From the IMG/VR virus record IMGVR_UViG_3300003319_000118, positions 1 through 55,635 of that record: DNA of 55,635 nucleotides; one strand, written 5' to 3'. Source of the stretch: a virus. A program made the position numbers and the translations under genes. How positions within the stretch are numbered: the first letter of the stretch is position 1; the number at the start of each line of letters is the position of its first letter. This document shows positions 30,461 to 39,095 of this stretch, piece after piece. Under the pieces are notes generated by a model, which saw only the letters and a list, made by a program, of their open reading frames with translations, was not told the DNA's origin and did not search any database.

Positions 30461-31510
30461 TTACCTGACGCCCGAGTCAACGACAAACACCTTCTGCTCA
30501 TTCGGCACCGTGATAGGGTTGACCTGCACGGAGACCTTCAGCTCCTTGCCTTCGTTCGACTCGGAGTAGTAGACCGTCTGCCCGTTCTCGTCAATCCCGC
30601 TGTTCGGAAGTGACTCCACCAAGTCCTGCGCGCGGGTGACAGGCGCGAACGCTGTGCGACCCACGCGCCCCCCCGAGGGGATCGCCGCGACGCGACCCGC
30701 GGGCCAGACGACTGCCGAGGCCGTCACAATCCCGCCGTCGGTGAAGTCGTCCACGGTGTCATCGAAGGTGATGAAGTCGAAGGGACGGCCCAACTCCTGC
30801 GAGATGCGGTCGGCGGCCTGCGAGACCGTGATGGGGCTGTTGTTAATCTCGGGGCCGTCGGCGACAATCTCCCGCATGGTGAGCGTGTCCATCAAAGCGC
30901 CTTCGGTCGCGCCGATGTAGTTGGGCGCGTCCTGCATGAAAGCGATGAACTCGTCCCACGCGTTGACCCCGGGGTCGTCCCACGCCGTGCCGGCCGTCGT
31001 AATACGTGCGGAGTCGAACCCGAAACTGGCGACGTAGGACTCACCCGTCTGTGGGTTCATCACCGTCACCGTCCCCAGAGCCCAGGCGGTAAAGGCGTCC
31101 ACTTCGATGCGCCGGTAGTTGGCCTCGGTGATATGCCGAACCTTGCGCGGGATGGAGCGGCCGATGATTTCGTTGACTCGCTGAGCATTTGAGCCCGCAC
31201 GCTCGCGCAACTTCTGCATCTCGTACTCACCCCACTTGAAGTAGCCTTCAACGGGCAGGATGACGATGTTGCGGAAGTCTGGCGTCTTGTCGGGAATGAG
31301 CCGACCGGGGGCATTCCACGCGCGGCGTCCCGAGACGGGACGGAAGTCAAGCGTGGTCACTTCGTCCAGGTCAACGGAGTCCACGTCTTCGCGCGGGAAG
31401 AACAGGTCCCACTTGAGCATCCCTTGATTGGTCGGGCTGATGGTCTGCGCGAGAACCGTGAGAGCGGCCTCAGACAGCTCCTCAACCACGGGTATGAGTG
31501 ATCGCGGCAT
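30461..31510 (-). CDS. major capsid protein, lambda gpE family (349 aa)
   Basis: HK97-fold gpE-type features: PTNQGMLKWDLFFPREDVDSVDLDEV near the start, FRNIVILPVEGYFKWGEYEMQKLRERAG, EVDAFTAWALGTVTV, and GGRVGRTAFAPVTRAQDL toward the end. Length and position after a gpD-like decoration gene match lambda-like heads. No obvious cleavable delta domain; a separate scaffold gene lies upstream. Confidence 0.88.
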   Translation of the reverse strand: MPRSLIPVVEELSEAALTVLAQTISPTNQGMLKWDLFFPREDVDSVDLDEVTTLDFRPVSGRRAWNAPGRLIPDKTPDFRNIVILPVEGYFKWGEYEMQKLRERAGSNAQRVNEIIGRSIPRKVRHITEANYRRIEVDAFTAWALGTVTVMNPQTGESYVASFGFDSARITTAGTAWDDPGVNAWDEFIAFMQDAPNYIGATEGALMDTLTMREIVADGPEINNSPITVSQAADRISQELGRPFDFITFDDTVDDFTDGGIVTASAVVWPAGRVAAIPSGGRVGRTAFAPVTRAQDLVESLPNSGIDENGQTVYYSESNEGKELKVSVQVNPITVPNEQKVFVVDSGVR

Positions 31511-31527
31511 CTGGTCTCTCCTCTCTC

Positions 31528-31941
31528 TTAGGTTCTGGTCAGGCGAATTTGCGACCCGGCGGCGAGGAACGCGGCCAGTTCATTCGCTGTGTAGGCGCGG
31601 CCCATGTTGTCCTCGGCCACGTCACGGTTAACCGACCCGGCAGTGCCCATGCCGAGCGGGCGCGTCCCCGTGTCCGCGGCGAGGCTCGCGTTGGTCGGCG
31701 GGACGGTAGCGAGTTGAAGGTCTTGGGCTTCGGGATTGACGGCATAGACGTACTCACCTGATGTGCCATCAGCGAGCGTGCCATCAATCTTGAAGGCGAC
31801 GCCGGGCTTCAGGAATCCATCAGCGTCAACCTCGTCTGTAGTTAGTTCCGACAGGTCAACCACCACCTGCTGCTGGTCAAGCATGGTGATGAACGGCGGG
31901 CCGTAAACGGTAGTGCCCGCGGTCTTAGTCACTTTCAACAT
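31528..31941 (-). CDS. capsid decoration protein, gpD-like (137 aa)
   Basis: Small beta-rich protein between scaffold and major capsid genes, matching lambda gpD position. Contains FKIDGTLADGTSGEYVYAVNPEAQDLQL and a C-terminal NMGRAYTANELAAFLAAGSQIRLTRT. Stabilises the expanded head in relatives. Confidence 0.7.
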   Translation of the reverse strand: MLKVTKTAGTTVYGPPFITMLDQQQVVVDLSELTTDEVDADGFLKPGVAFKIDGTLADGTSGEYVYAVNPEAQDLQLATVPPTNASLAADTGTRPLGMGTAGSVNRDVAEDNMGRAYTANELAAFLAAGSQIRLTRT

Positions 31942-31958
31942 GGCTTAGTATTCTCCCG

Positions 31959-32657
31959 TCAGGACGCGCGCCGACTGAACCACCTCTCCCTGACCGAACC
32001 CGTAGCGGGGGGAGCCGCCTTCTCCTGACGCTCCTTTTCCTGTTGGCGGATTCGCTCTAAGGTCGAGAGGTTCCCGGCCGGCGGGGGGTCGCCCCCGTTG
32101 CCGCCGCGCCTCTGCTGCTGTTGGCCCGCGTCTGCCTTGAGCGCCGGCTCATAGTCCGCCCAATTCTCTTTGGCGAACTGCTCAAGCGGGAGTTCCTTGC
32201 CCCCGTGCTTCACCGTGACAGCCTTGCCGTCCTTCTCTTCCTTGACGACGTACTCGGGACGCTCGGCATCGGGGAACTTACCGTCGAGGTCTTCAAGCAC
32301 CGAGAGCTTCAGCTTTGAACCGCCGTAACCCACGTCGCTCACATCGCGCAGGTTGTCTTTCCGGCGCAGCTTTGCGGCCTCCACCGTGTCCTTCTCGGCC
32401 TGCGTAAGCGCCGCGGCGATGTCCTCGGGCTTCTTGCCGAGCGCCTTGAACTTCTCCCAGCGCTCGCCGTCGGCTTTCGAGAGCACAACGGAACCATCGG
32501 CCGGGACTTTCTCCCGCAAATCGCGGTTCTTTGAGCGGAGGTCGAAGTTTTCCGAAAGTAGCGTCATGGCGAGCGCCATCGCGTCGCCTTTGTGCTTGTC
32601 GAGGAGCTTCTGTAGCGCCTCTGCCGGATTCCCGCCCTGCGGGTCGCCTTCTGGCAT
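31959..32657 (-). CDS. scaffolding protein (232 aa)
   Basis: Charged helical/coiled-coil protein with Lys/Glu/Asp-rich middle and Gln-rich linker (GQQQQRRGG). Ends with a positive WFSRRAS that could contact the capsid. Position upstream of gpD/gpE genes is that of a scaffold. A strong terminator separates it from upstream genes, so it likely has a promoter within 32658-32955. Confidence 0.72.
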   Translation of the reverse strand: MPEGDPQGGNPAEALQKLLDKHKGDAMALAMTLLSENFDLRSKNRDLREKVPADGSVVLSKADGERWEKFKALGKKPEDIAAALTQAEKDTVEAAKLRRKDNLRDVSDVGYGGSKLKLSVLEDLDGKFPDAERPEYVVKEEKDGKAVTVKHGGKELPLEQFAKENWADYEPALKADAGQQQQRRGGNGGDPPPAGNLSTLERIRQQEKERQEKAAPPATGSVRERWFSRRAS

Positions 32658-32687
32658 GTGAGTCTCCTTGAGACTGAAAATAGAAAA

Positions 32688-32729
32688 AGGCCGCTTGCGG
32701 TCGTCTAAACTGACGACTACAAGCGGCCT
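32688..32729 (-). terminator. strong terminator upstream of the head genes
   Basis: AGGCCGCTTG / CAAGCGGCCT (10 perfect pairs) plus an inner GTCGTC/GACGAC stem. Read leftward it ends TTTTTCTATTTT. It lies just before the scaffold gene, so it may act as attenuator between the packaging and capsid genes. Confidence 0.8.
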
Positions 32730-32767
32730 CTAAAAAATTGATGCCTGATTATTTAGTTGTTACTGAA

Positions 32768-32872
32768 CGAGGGTAACAGGATTCGAACCTGTGGGCGAAA
32801 GGCTATGGAGTATTCAGTCTCAGCCTTAACGCCCTAGCTGGTATCACCGATAAACCGCTCCGGCATACCGCC
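32768..32872 (-). ncRNA. tRNA-like structured RNA with intact T arm and no normal anticodon arm
   Basis: On the minus strand a perfect T arm (ACAGG-TTCGAAT-CCTGT) is followed by TACCCTC, which can pair with GGCGGTA at the other end (one mismatch, one G-T). The D-like arm CCGGAGCGG...CGG is typical of long-variable-arm tRNAs. But 54 bases lie between D-like and T arms, too many for tRNA: they form a long hairpin GGGCG-(TT)-AAGGCT...AGCCTT-(T)-CGCCC instead of an anticodon arm. The end near 32872 also pairs locally as GGTAT...ATACC. Could be a decayed or insertion-bearing tRNA, or a tRNA mimic. Confidence 0.5.
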
Positions 32873-32955
32873 CGCTCAGCTTTCAAACACGGCACGCATT
32901 ATACAGGAAAAGTGCGCGGCGCAACATAAAACTTCAAAACTTTTTCACGCCACCT

Positions 32956-33153
32956 TTAACAACTGCGCCGCCTCTCTATGTCTGCGCGCATTCGCGCATT
33001 CAGCGCTTCTAACCTCTTGAAAGGATAGCCGAGTGCCTTGTGGCACTCTTCCAGTTCGGCGGCATCGCGGCGAGACGTTCTCTGCAACCACCAAAGAAGC
33101 ATGACTAGTGCCACGCCGCCGATAGCCAAAACGCACCATAACGCTAAGTCCAT
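32956..33153 (-). CDS. small membrane protein (65 aa)
   Basis: One N-terminal membrane segment (LALWCVLAIGGVALVMLLWWLQ) then a charged helical tail with Cys at the end (IERRRSC). A candidate spanin or holin-like helper by layout. Weak ribosome site GGGAG. An overlapping frame (32945-33178) ends in the same REAAQLLKVA-like words as the next gene and seems to be a partial duplicate. Confidence 0.5.
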   Translation of the reverse strand: MDLALWCVLAIGGVALVMLLWWLQRTSRRDAAELEECHKALGYPFKRLEALNARMRADIERRRSC

Positions 33154-33174
33154 GATTAAAGTATACTCCCAATT

Positions 33175-33387
33175 TCACGCCACTTTCAAAACCTTCGCTG
33201 CCTCTACTACTACAAATCCGCGCGCTGCCAGATAGATAATCATCTCCTCAACGGTGAACACCTCGCGGTGCGTGTCCCCGCCGTGGCGAAAGTCAACGCT
33301 TAATCCCTCCTCCGTTTCAACGAACGTGGCGCGGGAGCAAGTGGGGCGGTGACACCGCTTGATGTTGTTGTCTCTCTGTGCGCTCAT
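33175..33387 (-). CDS. small protein of unknown function (70 aa)
   Basis: N-terminal KRCHRPTCSRA holds a Cys/His pair; the rest (VETEEGLSVDFRHGGDTHREVFTVEEMIIYLAARGFVVVEAAKVLKVA) is compact alpha/beta. Three-base gap to the proteasome-like gene. No family recognised. Confidence 0.6.
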   Translation of the reverse strand: MSAQRDNNIKRCHRPTCSRATFVETEEGLSVDFRHGGDTHREVFTVEEMIIYLAARGFVVVEAAKVLKVA

Positions 33388-33389
33388 CC

Positions 33390-33923
33390 CTACAAACTCT
33401 CAAACGTGAACGGCCCGCGCACACTGTCACACCATCGCTCTGCGGCCTCTAGTGCGACTTTTAACCGACCTTCCGGCTCTAACGTCCTCGCGGCGTACAT
33501 GGCCCCTAGCGCAACCTCACAGCCGCTCCCAACCGCGTTGTAGCCGTCAACCTCGTTGGTTAGCGCAAAGCTCCCGTCCACAAGGAAGAGGGCACCGCGA
33601 ACGCCCACAAGCACACTACCCGCATAGGCCGCGCCCTCGTCTTCTTTCGGGGGTTGCAGCCCGGCCCGCTCAAAGCACTTCGCCAGTGCGGGCACGAACC
33701 TGCGCGCCATGTGAGCAGTCACGTCGCCTTTAACCGGTGGAGGATTGAAGAGAAACCGCACTACATCAGAGATGCGTGCCAGTCCGCAACAGCCAATCAG
33801 GAACTCACCTTTGCGGAAGACCTTTGGCGTACCATCTACGTTGACAATGCCGTTGCAAATAGAGCCGGAGTCACCGCCCATCCAGACCTTTCCCGTTTCC
33901 GCTATGCCGACGATGCAGGTCAC
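33390..33923 (-). CDS. proteasome beta/HslV-like Ntn hydrolase (177 aa)
   Basis: MTCIVGIAETGKVWMGGDSGSI at the start has the T2 nucleophile position, and the typical G-[AG]-DS turn. FLIGCCGLARISDVVRF, GVRGALFLVDGSF and YNAVGSGCEVALGAMYA are the strands and GxGxxxAxGAxxA motif of the fold. If active, Thr2 must be exposed after Met removal. Placed between portal and small head genes, it may act as the prohead or scaffold-processing protease; no ATPase partner is seen. Confidence 0.78.
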   Translation of the reverse strand: MTCIVGIAETGKVWMGGDSGSICNGIVNVDGTPKVFRKGEFLIGCCGLARISDVVRFLFNPPPVKGDVTAHMARRFVPALAKCFERAGLQPPKEDEGAAYAGSVLVGVRGALFLVDGSFALTNEVDGYNAVGSGCEVALGAMYAARTLEPEGRLKVALEAAERWCDSVRGPFTFESL

Positions 33924-34177
33924 GCCGCTGGCCTTTCACTGTTCGCGGTCTTGCCATCAAACTCAGTAAGTAAGCGCTGCCACTCTTCAAGGGACAGATT
34001 TCGCCGCCGCGCTTCTTTTTCAAGTAGTAATTGCGGCCGGTCGCTTAACGTTCCTGCGCGCATACGGGAATAGTAATGGTGGACTAACTCTGCGGGCGTG
34101 GCTTCCCTCAACACGGTAGGGTCAACTGCCGGGCTTCTCGTATTCAACAGGAAGATTGTAGTGTCGCTTATGCTCAT
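33920..34177 (-). CDS. small portal-adjacent protein (85 aa)
   Basis: ATGA-coupled to both the portal gene and the proteasome-like gene. Helical (ELVHHYYSRMRAGTLSDRPQLLLEKEARRRNLSLEEWQRLLTEF). No domain recognised. Probably a head assembly partner. Confidence 0.6.
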   Translation of the reverse strand: MSISDTTIFLLNTRSPAVDPTVLREATPAELVHHYYSRMRAGTLSDRPQLLLEKEARRRNLSLEEWQRLLTEFDGKTANSERPAA

Positions 34178-35730
34178 TCTTCACCCTCCGGCTTCGCGCT
34201 TCGCGCCTTCAATATCTCGTCAGCCCGCTCCGGCGTGTAGCCCAACTCAATCAACCGCGTCCGGTCGTCAATTAGCCCCTCCTGCGCCTTCGCGTTCGTC
34301 AACTTCTTCTCCTTCAATTCCTCCTCTTCCATCGGCGTGCTCTGCACAAGGAGCGGCCGGCGAAGCGAGAAATTAAGTTTGCCCTTTGAGTAAGAGTCCA
34401 AATCAAACTCTCGGAAGGCTTCATGCTGAGCATCCCGCATCGTCCACCCGTTCCTAGTTCTCCACCCAGCGATAGCCACGCCCATCTGTTTGAGTTTGAC
34501 GACCTGCTGACCATATTGAGCAAACGCACGGTCAAGCTTCGACTGTGAAGGGGCGAGCAGGCGTTCGAGGGTTCCGAGTGCGAGCTGGCTCTTGTTCTGA
34601 ATAATCTCCTGCGCCTGTAGTTCGGGATACCGCTTCTCAAAAGCCGTGAGCAGCCTTTCGATCTGCGGGTCTAGCTGTGACAACTCAAAGGATGAGCCCA
34701 AATCCGAGACTGAACCTGTACCCGAAGCCTTCAGCACCGTCCAGTCGTAGCGCGTGTCGTAAGGATGGATGCCGCCTTCCGCGTTGCGCTTCGACTCACC
34801 TGACGCGCCCGTGACAGGGAGAATGTCGCCGTCGGTGAAGATGATTTTGCCAGCCTCGATAGCCTTGTGCCCGTGGTCATGCCCGTGTGAGGCGAGAGAA
34901 TTAACCTCGTCAACTAATGTGTGGTCTGAGACGGCCGCCAAACCCCGCAATTCCCCGTCGTCGGCGTGCTTGCACCAGACCATCGGTACGAAGCTGTAAG
35001 GGTTATCGTAGACGCCGCGCGAGACATAATGCGCGTCGTTCGTGCCGCGCTCGGGCGGGTCGAAGGGGCGCTTGTCTCTGAAGTAGCGGAAGGACTCTCC
35101 GTCCACCTCCTTGCGGAAGGTGTAGGTTTCAGACTCTTCTCTGACCTTGTACTGCAACGCATAGGCTTTGACGTTTCCGGCTTCGTCAAGCTTTAGTGCG
35201 TCAAGGTCTATCCATGACGGCCAGAGTATCCGGTGCGTGACCTTCTGCGCGCGGTCGAGGTCTAGGACTTCAGCGCCCACACTACCGAGCGCTGCCCCGT
35301 ACCTGACAAAGCGCTGACTCTCAGAGAGCCAGTTAGACCACTGGTCGAGTTGCGCGATAGCGAGTTGCAGCGCCGGGTCGGTGCCGTCAACCAGCGGCGT
35401 CGCCAGATGTGCGAGCGTGACGCCCCTGTCGTCTTTGACCTCCTGCGCGACGCCGGGGAAGAGATGGTCTTCATAGAAGGCGACTATGGTCGGAACCGGG
35501 TTAAAAAGAAGACGAGTGTAGTTGTAGAGCGCCTGTCCAAGCTGCCTGCAAAGATTAAGATACCCTTGTGAATAGACGTAAGCAGAGTTATTACGATAGT
35601 ACGCCCAGAGGCGGTCGTATTCGGTCGCTAGTGCATCCTGACTCTGAGCCCTGACACTCGCGCCGGGGCTGCGGAACTCCGCCAAGCCCGCTCTCCATCC
35701 TGTCGTTATGGCGTCCATCAGTCTCCCCAC
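34174..35730 (-). CDS. portal protein (518 aa)
   Basis: Size and features fit a siphovirus portal: N-terminal helical part with VYSQGYLNLC, central wing/stem segments and long C-terminal helices (LTAFEKRYPELQAQEIIQNKSQLALGTLERLLAPSQSKLDRAFAQYGQQVVKL). Located directly after the large terminase. Forms the dodecameric DNA gate at one capsid vertex. Confidence 0.82.
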   Translation of the reverse strand: MGRLMDAITTGWRAGLAEFRSPGASVRAQSQDALATEYDRLWAYYRNNSAYVYSQGYLNLCRQLGQALYNYTRLLFNPVPTIVAFYEDHLFPGVAQEVKDDRGVTLAHLATPLVDGTDPALQLAIAQLDQWSNWLSESQRFVRYGAALGSVGAEVLDLDRAQKVTHRILWPSWIDLDALKLDEAGNVKAYALQYKVREESETYTFRKEVDGESFRYFRDKRPFDPPERGTNDAHYVSRGVYDNPYSFVPMVWCKHADDGELRGLAAVSDHTLVDEVNSLASHGHDHGHKAIEAGKIIFTDGDILPVTGASGESKRNAEGGIHPYDTRYDWTVLKASGTGSVSDLGSSFELSQLDPQIERLLTAFEKRYPELQAQEIIQNKSQLALGTLERLLAPSQSKLDRAFAQYGQQVVKLKQMGVAIAGWRTRNGWTMRDAQHEAFREFDLDSYSKGKLNFSLRRPLLVQSTPMEEEELKEKKLTNAKAQEGLIDDRTRLIELGYTPERADEILKARSAKPEGEE

Positions 35731-35733
35731 TGG

Positions 35734-37203
35734 CTACACCCTGCGCCCGCCGAGGCGCGAGAAGAGATTGCGCTCCAAATCGGAAACACTCGTAACCGGC
35801 AATTCAAGGACGCGAGCGGCAGCCATCGAAAGCGCCACGGCCAAATCTATCTTTAGCGAGGCGGAGCGCTTCACTATGCGCAACTTCCTCTCTTCCCCTA
35901 CCTTTTTGTCGGCGTTGTCGAGATGCTTTCTCAGAAGCGGGTCGCTGCCGTGACTGATACGCTTCTGAGTTATCAGGTCGAGCAGGTTCTTGTCCGCGGT
36001 CAGTCTCTCTGCCCCCTGATGGAATGGGGCGGTTGGGACTATGCCCCGCTTATCCAACCCGGTCATCATTTGGTGAAGCTGATACGGGTCATAGGCGATT
36101 TGCAGGACGTTGAAGTCTTTACAGAACTTCACCAACTCCTCTTCAATCTCGTCAAAGTCAAGCGGCTGCCCTTTGGGCTCCCATGCGCGCACATAGCGAA
36201 CCGCCACCCTGCTCGAATCTGCCGGATGTAGGGAGACCCCGACAACGCCGAACGTGTCTCCCGTGACGGCCGCATCTGCCGCAAGCGCGAGTGGTGTGCG
36301 AGTATCGAGCGCGGGTAGGTCTTCAGAGCAGGCGTCCCACCACAGGATTGATTCGAGGAAGCGGGTCGCGTCTTCAATATCCTCCCACTCGGCGTCCATC
36401 AGGACGCGCGCTTCGGATTCAGTGAGAACGGCGCGGCGATCCTGCTCATACCCTTGCGAGAGATTCGCGGCGTTGTCGGCGAGTCTCAACGTGACCGTGA
36501 GAGACTTGCTTTTAAATTCGGCGTTCGCATCCGGCCCGTCCGCCTCCAGCGGCCCGAAAAACTCAAATAGCCAGTGCTTGCGCGGCGTGGTAGTCAGGTA
36601 GAGTTGTGGAGGCTCGCCCTCGGGGCCTTCGAGCCGGACACGGCCGGCCAGCACCTTCAAGGCATCGGGCGTCTTGTGGCGCCGAGCTTCGTCAAAGTAA
36701 GCGAAATGGACGTTTGGCCCTTCCCACGCACCCGGCTCTTCAATGCCCCCGCAGATAAGTTCCGCGCCGTTGACGAACGTCAGAGTAAAAGGTTTGGTAG
36801 GCTCCCAGCCGAAGCGCGCACGATACTGCTGCTCTTTGATGACCTGTTCCCACGGGCACCACCGGCGAAATTCTTTCCACAGAGACTTTTTAAAGTGCTC
36901 GAAGTCGGGGCTGACCATGATGCCCGACATACCCCGTCGGAGTCTGTTCAGCGTCTTAACGATACCGGCAACCGACTTGCCCGCGCCCTCACCGCCTTTA
37001 GCCAGCATGTACTTGGGCGTGTCGGAAAAGACGAACAGCCGCTCATCTTCGTGGTGCGGCGTGTAGGGTTTGTGCGTCGCTGCGTTGACGTAGACCCCTA
37101 GCCACTCGCCCGCAGGCTCATCACCTGGAACAATGTCCACGTCCTCGGCCGTCTTAAGCCTTTGGACTGCTATCCGATCCGCCACCGGCCACAGATGGCT
37201 CAT
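35734..37203 (-). CDS. terL: terminase large subunit (489 aa)
   Basis: Walker A GGEGAGKS (residues 70-77), Walker B VHFAYFDEAR, C-motif-like YLTTTPR, and nuclease acidic residues in ALAADAAVTGD, IAYDPYQL and KIDLAVALSMA. Packs DNA and cuts it with the adjacent small subunit. ATG 37203 chosen; an in-frame TTG at 37239 is a possible earlier start. The gene overlaps the small terminase end by about 50 bases. Confidence 0.92.
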   Translation of the reverse strand: MSHLWPVADRIAVQRLKTAEDVDIVPGDEPAGEWLGVYVNAATHKPYTPHHEDERLFVFSDTPKYMLAKGGEGAGKSVAGIVKTLNRLRRGMSGIMVSPDFEHFKKSLWKEFRRWCPWEQVIKEQQYRARFGWEPTKPFTLTFVNGAELICGGIEEPGAWEGPNVHFAYFDEARRHKTPDALKVLAGRVRLEGPEGEPPQLYLTTTPRKHWLFEFFGPLEADGPDANAEFKSKSLTVTLRLADNAANLSQGYEQDRRAVLTESEARVLMDAEWEDIEDATRFLESILWWDACSEDLPALDTRTPLALAADAAVTGDTFGVVGVSLHPADSSRVAVRYVRAWEPKGQPLDFDEIEEELVKFCKDFNVLQIAYDPYQLHQMMTGLDKRGIVPTAPFHQGAERLTADKNLLDLITQKRISHGSDPLLRKHLDNADKKVGEERKLRIVKRSASLKIDLAVALSMAAARVLELPVTSVSDLERNLFSRLGGRRV

Positions 37204-37627
37204 CCGAGCCGAAGGCGGCAAGAAGTTTGGCGATGTCAAGTTTCACCCCATCCGTTTCGCTCTGCGCGAACTTCAGCCAATCCAGCAAGTCTTTTTCCGT
37301 TTCGATGCCGGTCTCGTCAATCTTTTGTCGCGCCACCCGCATGACGATGCGGAGACGTGCTGCGCGCGATGCAATATCAACCATCAAAGAGAGCCGGTCT
37401 ACTTCCTCCGCGAATTCCGTGTCGCTCACCCAGCGCTGCACCGTGCGCTTCGCTATGCTGTGTTCGTCGGCAACCGCCTGTTGCGAGTAACCTTGCGCGA
37501 GCGAAATCGCCACGGCGGATTTTTTCGGCGTCCACTCGTACGGCGTCTTTTTGGCGACAGCGGCCCCCAAATCGCTGTTCACCGTCCGCCCTTCTACTCC
37601 CTTCTCTTTTTTAACTCTTACCGCCAA
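37154..37627 (-). CDS. terminase small subunit with HTH (157 aa)
   Basis: Residues about 33-75 (WTPKKSAVAISLAQGYSQQAVADEHSIAKRTVQRWVSDTEFAEEV) form a helix-turn-helix like the phBC6A51-type small terminases, which recognise the packaging site. Followed by helical oligomerisation region. Overlap with terL supports the call. Confidence 0.8.
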   Translation of the reverse strand: MAVRVKKEKGVEGRTVNSDLGAAVAKKTPYEWTPKKSAVAISLAQGYSQQAVADEHSIAKRTVQRWVSDTEFAEEVDRLSLMVDIASRAARLRIVMRVARQKIDETGIETEKDLLDWLKFAQSETDGVKLDIAKLLAAFGSDEPSVAGGGSDSSPKA

Positions 37628-37667
37628 AAGCTATTCTCCCCCTTCAGGTACGAGAGACGCGCGCCGC

Positions 37668-38264
37668 TCACCGCTCCTTTGGGCTATAGGCGGGCGCGGG
37701 CTCGCTCAGCTTCGCCACGTCGTAGCCGAGGAGTCCGGCCCTGTCGAGAATCAACGCCGTGCGCGCCTCGGCCTCCATCGCCCGTTGATTGAACTGAAGC
37801 ACCTTCTCGTTGGCGCGGTTGAGCGCCGCGTGCTTCCCGTCCCGTATCTGCTGCTTCTCGGCCTCCGCGCTCTTGCGGTTCTCTTCGATGACCTGAAGGT
37901 AGTGCGTCCGCTGCTCCGCGAAAGCCTGCGTGTGCGTCTCCTCTAGTTGCTTGACCTGCGCGACGTAGCCGTCAATCAGCGCCTTCCACTGGCTCGCCTG
38001 CAAGTCCGTCGTGTGAATCGAGTGGTCGGTGCGCGTCTTGTACCACGCCGTAAATCCCCGGACGGCGTAGATAATCAGAATCACGACCACCCCGGCCGCC
38101 GTCGGCTTCCACGCTGCCGCAACGTCCTGAATCTGCGCGAGAGCGGAAAGCGTAGCCGACGCGACCAAAGCCCCCAGCGCGAGCAGCGTTTCGGCTGCGG
38201 CAGGCTTGGCGAGTAGTAGCGCGAGGCGGTGGGGCATCTGCTTGACTGTTAAGCTCTGCGTCAT
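37668..38264 (-). CDS. membrane protein with long coiled coil (198 aa)
   Basis: Start at 38264 by ATGA overlap. Two hydrophobic segments (LLALGALVASATLSALAQI and AGVVVILIIYAVRGFTAWY), then about 100 residues of charged coiled coil (VKQLEETHTQAFAEQRTHYLQVIEENRKSAEAEKQ). Layout fits a holin/spanin-like lysis factor, or a tail-associated membrane protein. Neighbours are also membrane proteins, supporting a lysis cassette. Confidence 0.65.
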   Translation of the reverse strand: MTQSLTVKQMPHRLALLLAKPAAAETLLALGALVASATLSALAQIQDVAAAWKPTAAGVVVILIIYAVRGFTAWYKTRTDHSIHTTDLQASQWKALIDGYVAQVKQLEETHTQAFAEQRTHYLQVIEENRKSAEAEKQQIRDGKHAALNRANEKVLQFNQRAMEAEARTALILDRAGLLGYDVAKLSEPAPAYSPKER

Positions 38265-38587
38265 ACTTCGGGGGAACCGCTCAACTCCTCTACCTTCTGC
38301 TTGGCTCTTATCAACTCGATCTGCCCTTCGGCCGCCAACGCTCTGGCTCGCCACTCATCCCGGTCTTGCTTCAACTGCTGGGCAAGCTCTTTCAAGCCCG
38401 CTACGGCCGCGCTCTCATCATCACGACGAATACGCGCCCGTATCTCTCGCCTCTGCCAAACGGTTAAAGCCCGGTCGGCAGGAGCCTTCCGCAGTTCAAG
38501 CCGAAACCGGAGATACCCCAACAACCCGCCCGCCGCGATGAAGGCGATGAGGTAGCCAAGCAACTGAGCGTTAGAAGTCTCAGGCAT
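38261..38587 (-). CDS. membrane-anchored coiled-coil protein, putative i-spanin (108 aa)
   Basis: One N-terminal membrane segment (LLGYLIAFIAAGGLLGYLRF) and a long charged helix (AAVAGLKELAQQLKQDRDEWRARALAAEGQIELIRAKQK). This is the shape of an inner-membrane spanin. No outer lipoprotein partner with a lipobox was identified nearby. Confidence 0.55.
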   Translation of the reverse strand: MPETSNAQLLGYLIAFIAAGGLLGYLRFRLELRKAPADRALTVWQRREIRARIRRDDESAAVAGLKELAQQLKQDRDEWRARALAAEGQIELIRAKQKVEELSGSPEV

Positions 38588-38588
38588 C

Positions 38589-39095
38589 TCATAGATAGGG
38601 CTCTACCGACTCAAATGCGCCCGCGAGGATGGCTCTAGTTCGTTTGACCTCCTCCCATTCATCTACGGGAACGAGGATGTGTCTGGCCTGCTCTTTGACC
38701 GCTTCGGTCGCAGAGAAGTCATAAACGCTAAAGGGGTCGAAGCGGCGGTCTCCCTTGGCAAAGACGGGACGGACGGGAAAGGCGCGACCGACCACCACAG
38801 GCGAGACGGTGACGGCCTTCCTTCCCCCCGTCTCGCGATGGACGATGCGGCAGAAGTCTTCGGCCTGTTCAATGCTCGGATAGATACCGCCGTCTTCCAA
38901 GCCGTTAGGATTAGAGATGGGTTCCGCGCTCAGCAGGTTTGAGAGCTTGGCGGCGAGCCTCATCAACCAGTAACCGGGGCCGCGGTCTCTCATCCACACT
39001 TGCCAGAGCGTCCCGGCTTCACCGTCGTACAGGGGAAGTGTGGCCCACGAGACGGGGCGAGCATTGGCTTTCAGTTGGAGTGCGTCGGCTACCAT
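38589..39095 (-). CDS. unknown protein upstream of the membrane cassette (168 aa)
   Basis: Globular, Trp/Arg-rich start (SWATLPLYDGEAGTLWQVWMRDRGPGYWLM) and a late VPVDEWEEVKRTRAILAGAF. No signal peptide or lytic motif found, so it is not called an endolysin. ATG overlaps the next stop. Function unknown. Confidence 0.6.
   Translation of the reverse strand: MVADALQLKANARPVSWATLPLYDGEAGTLWQVWMRDRGPGYWLMRLAAKLSNLLSAEPISNPNGLEDGGIYPSIEQAEDFCRIVHRETGGRKAVTVSPVVVGRAFPVRPVFAKGDRRFDPFSVYDFSATEAVKEQARHILVPVDEWEEVKRTRAILAGAFESVEPYL

Noticed and set aside
31066-31350. 94-codon leftward frame within the capsid gene
   Set aside because: Shadow of the major capsid gene in another frame on the same strand.
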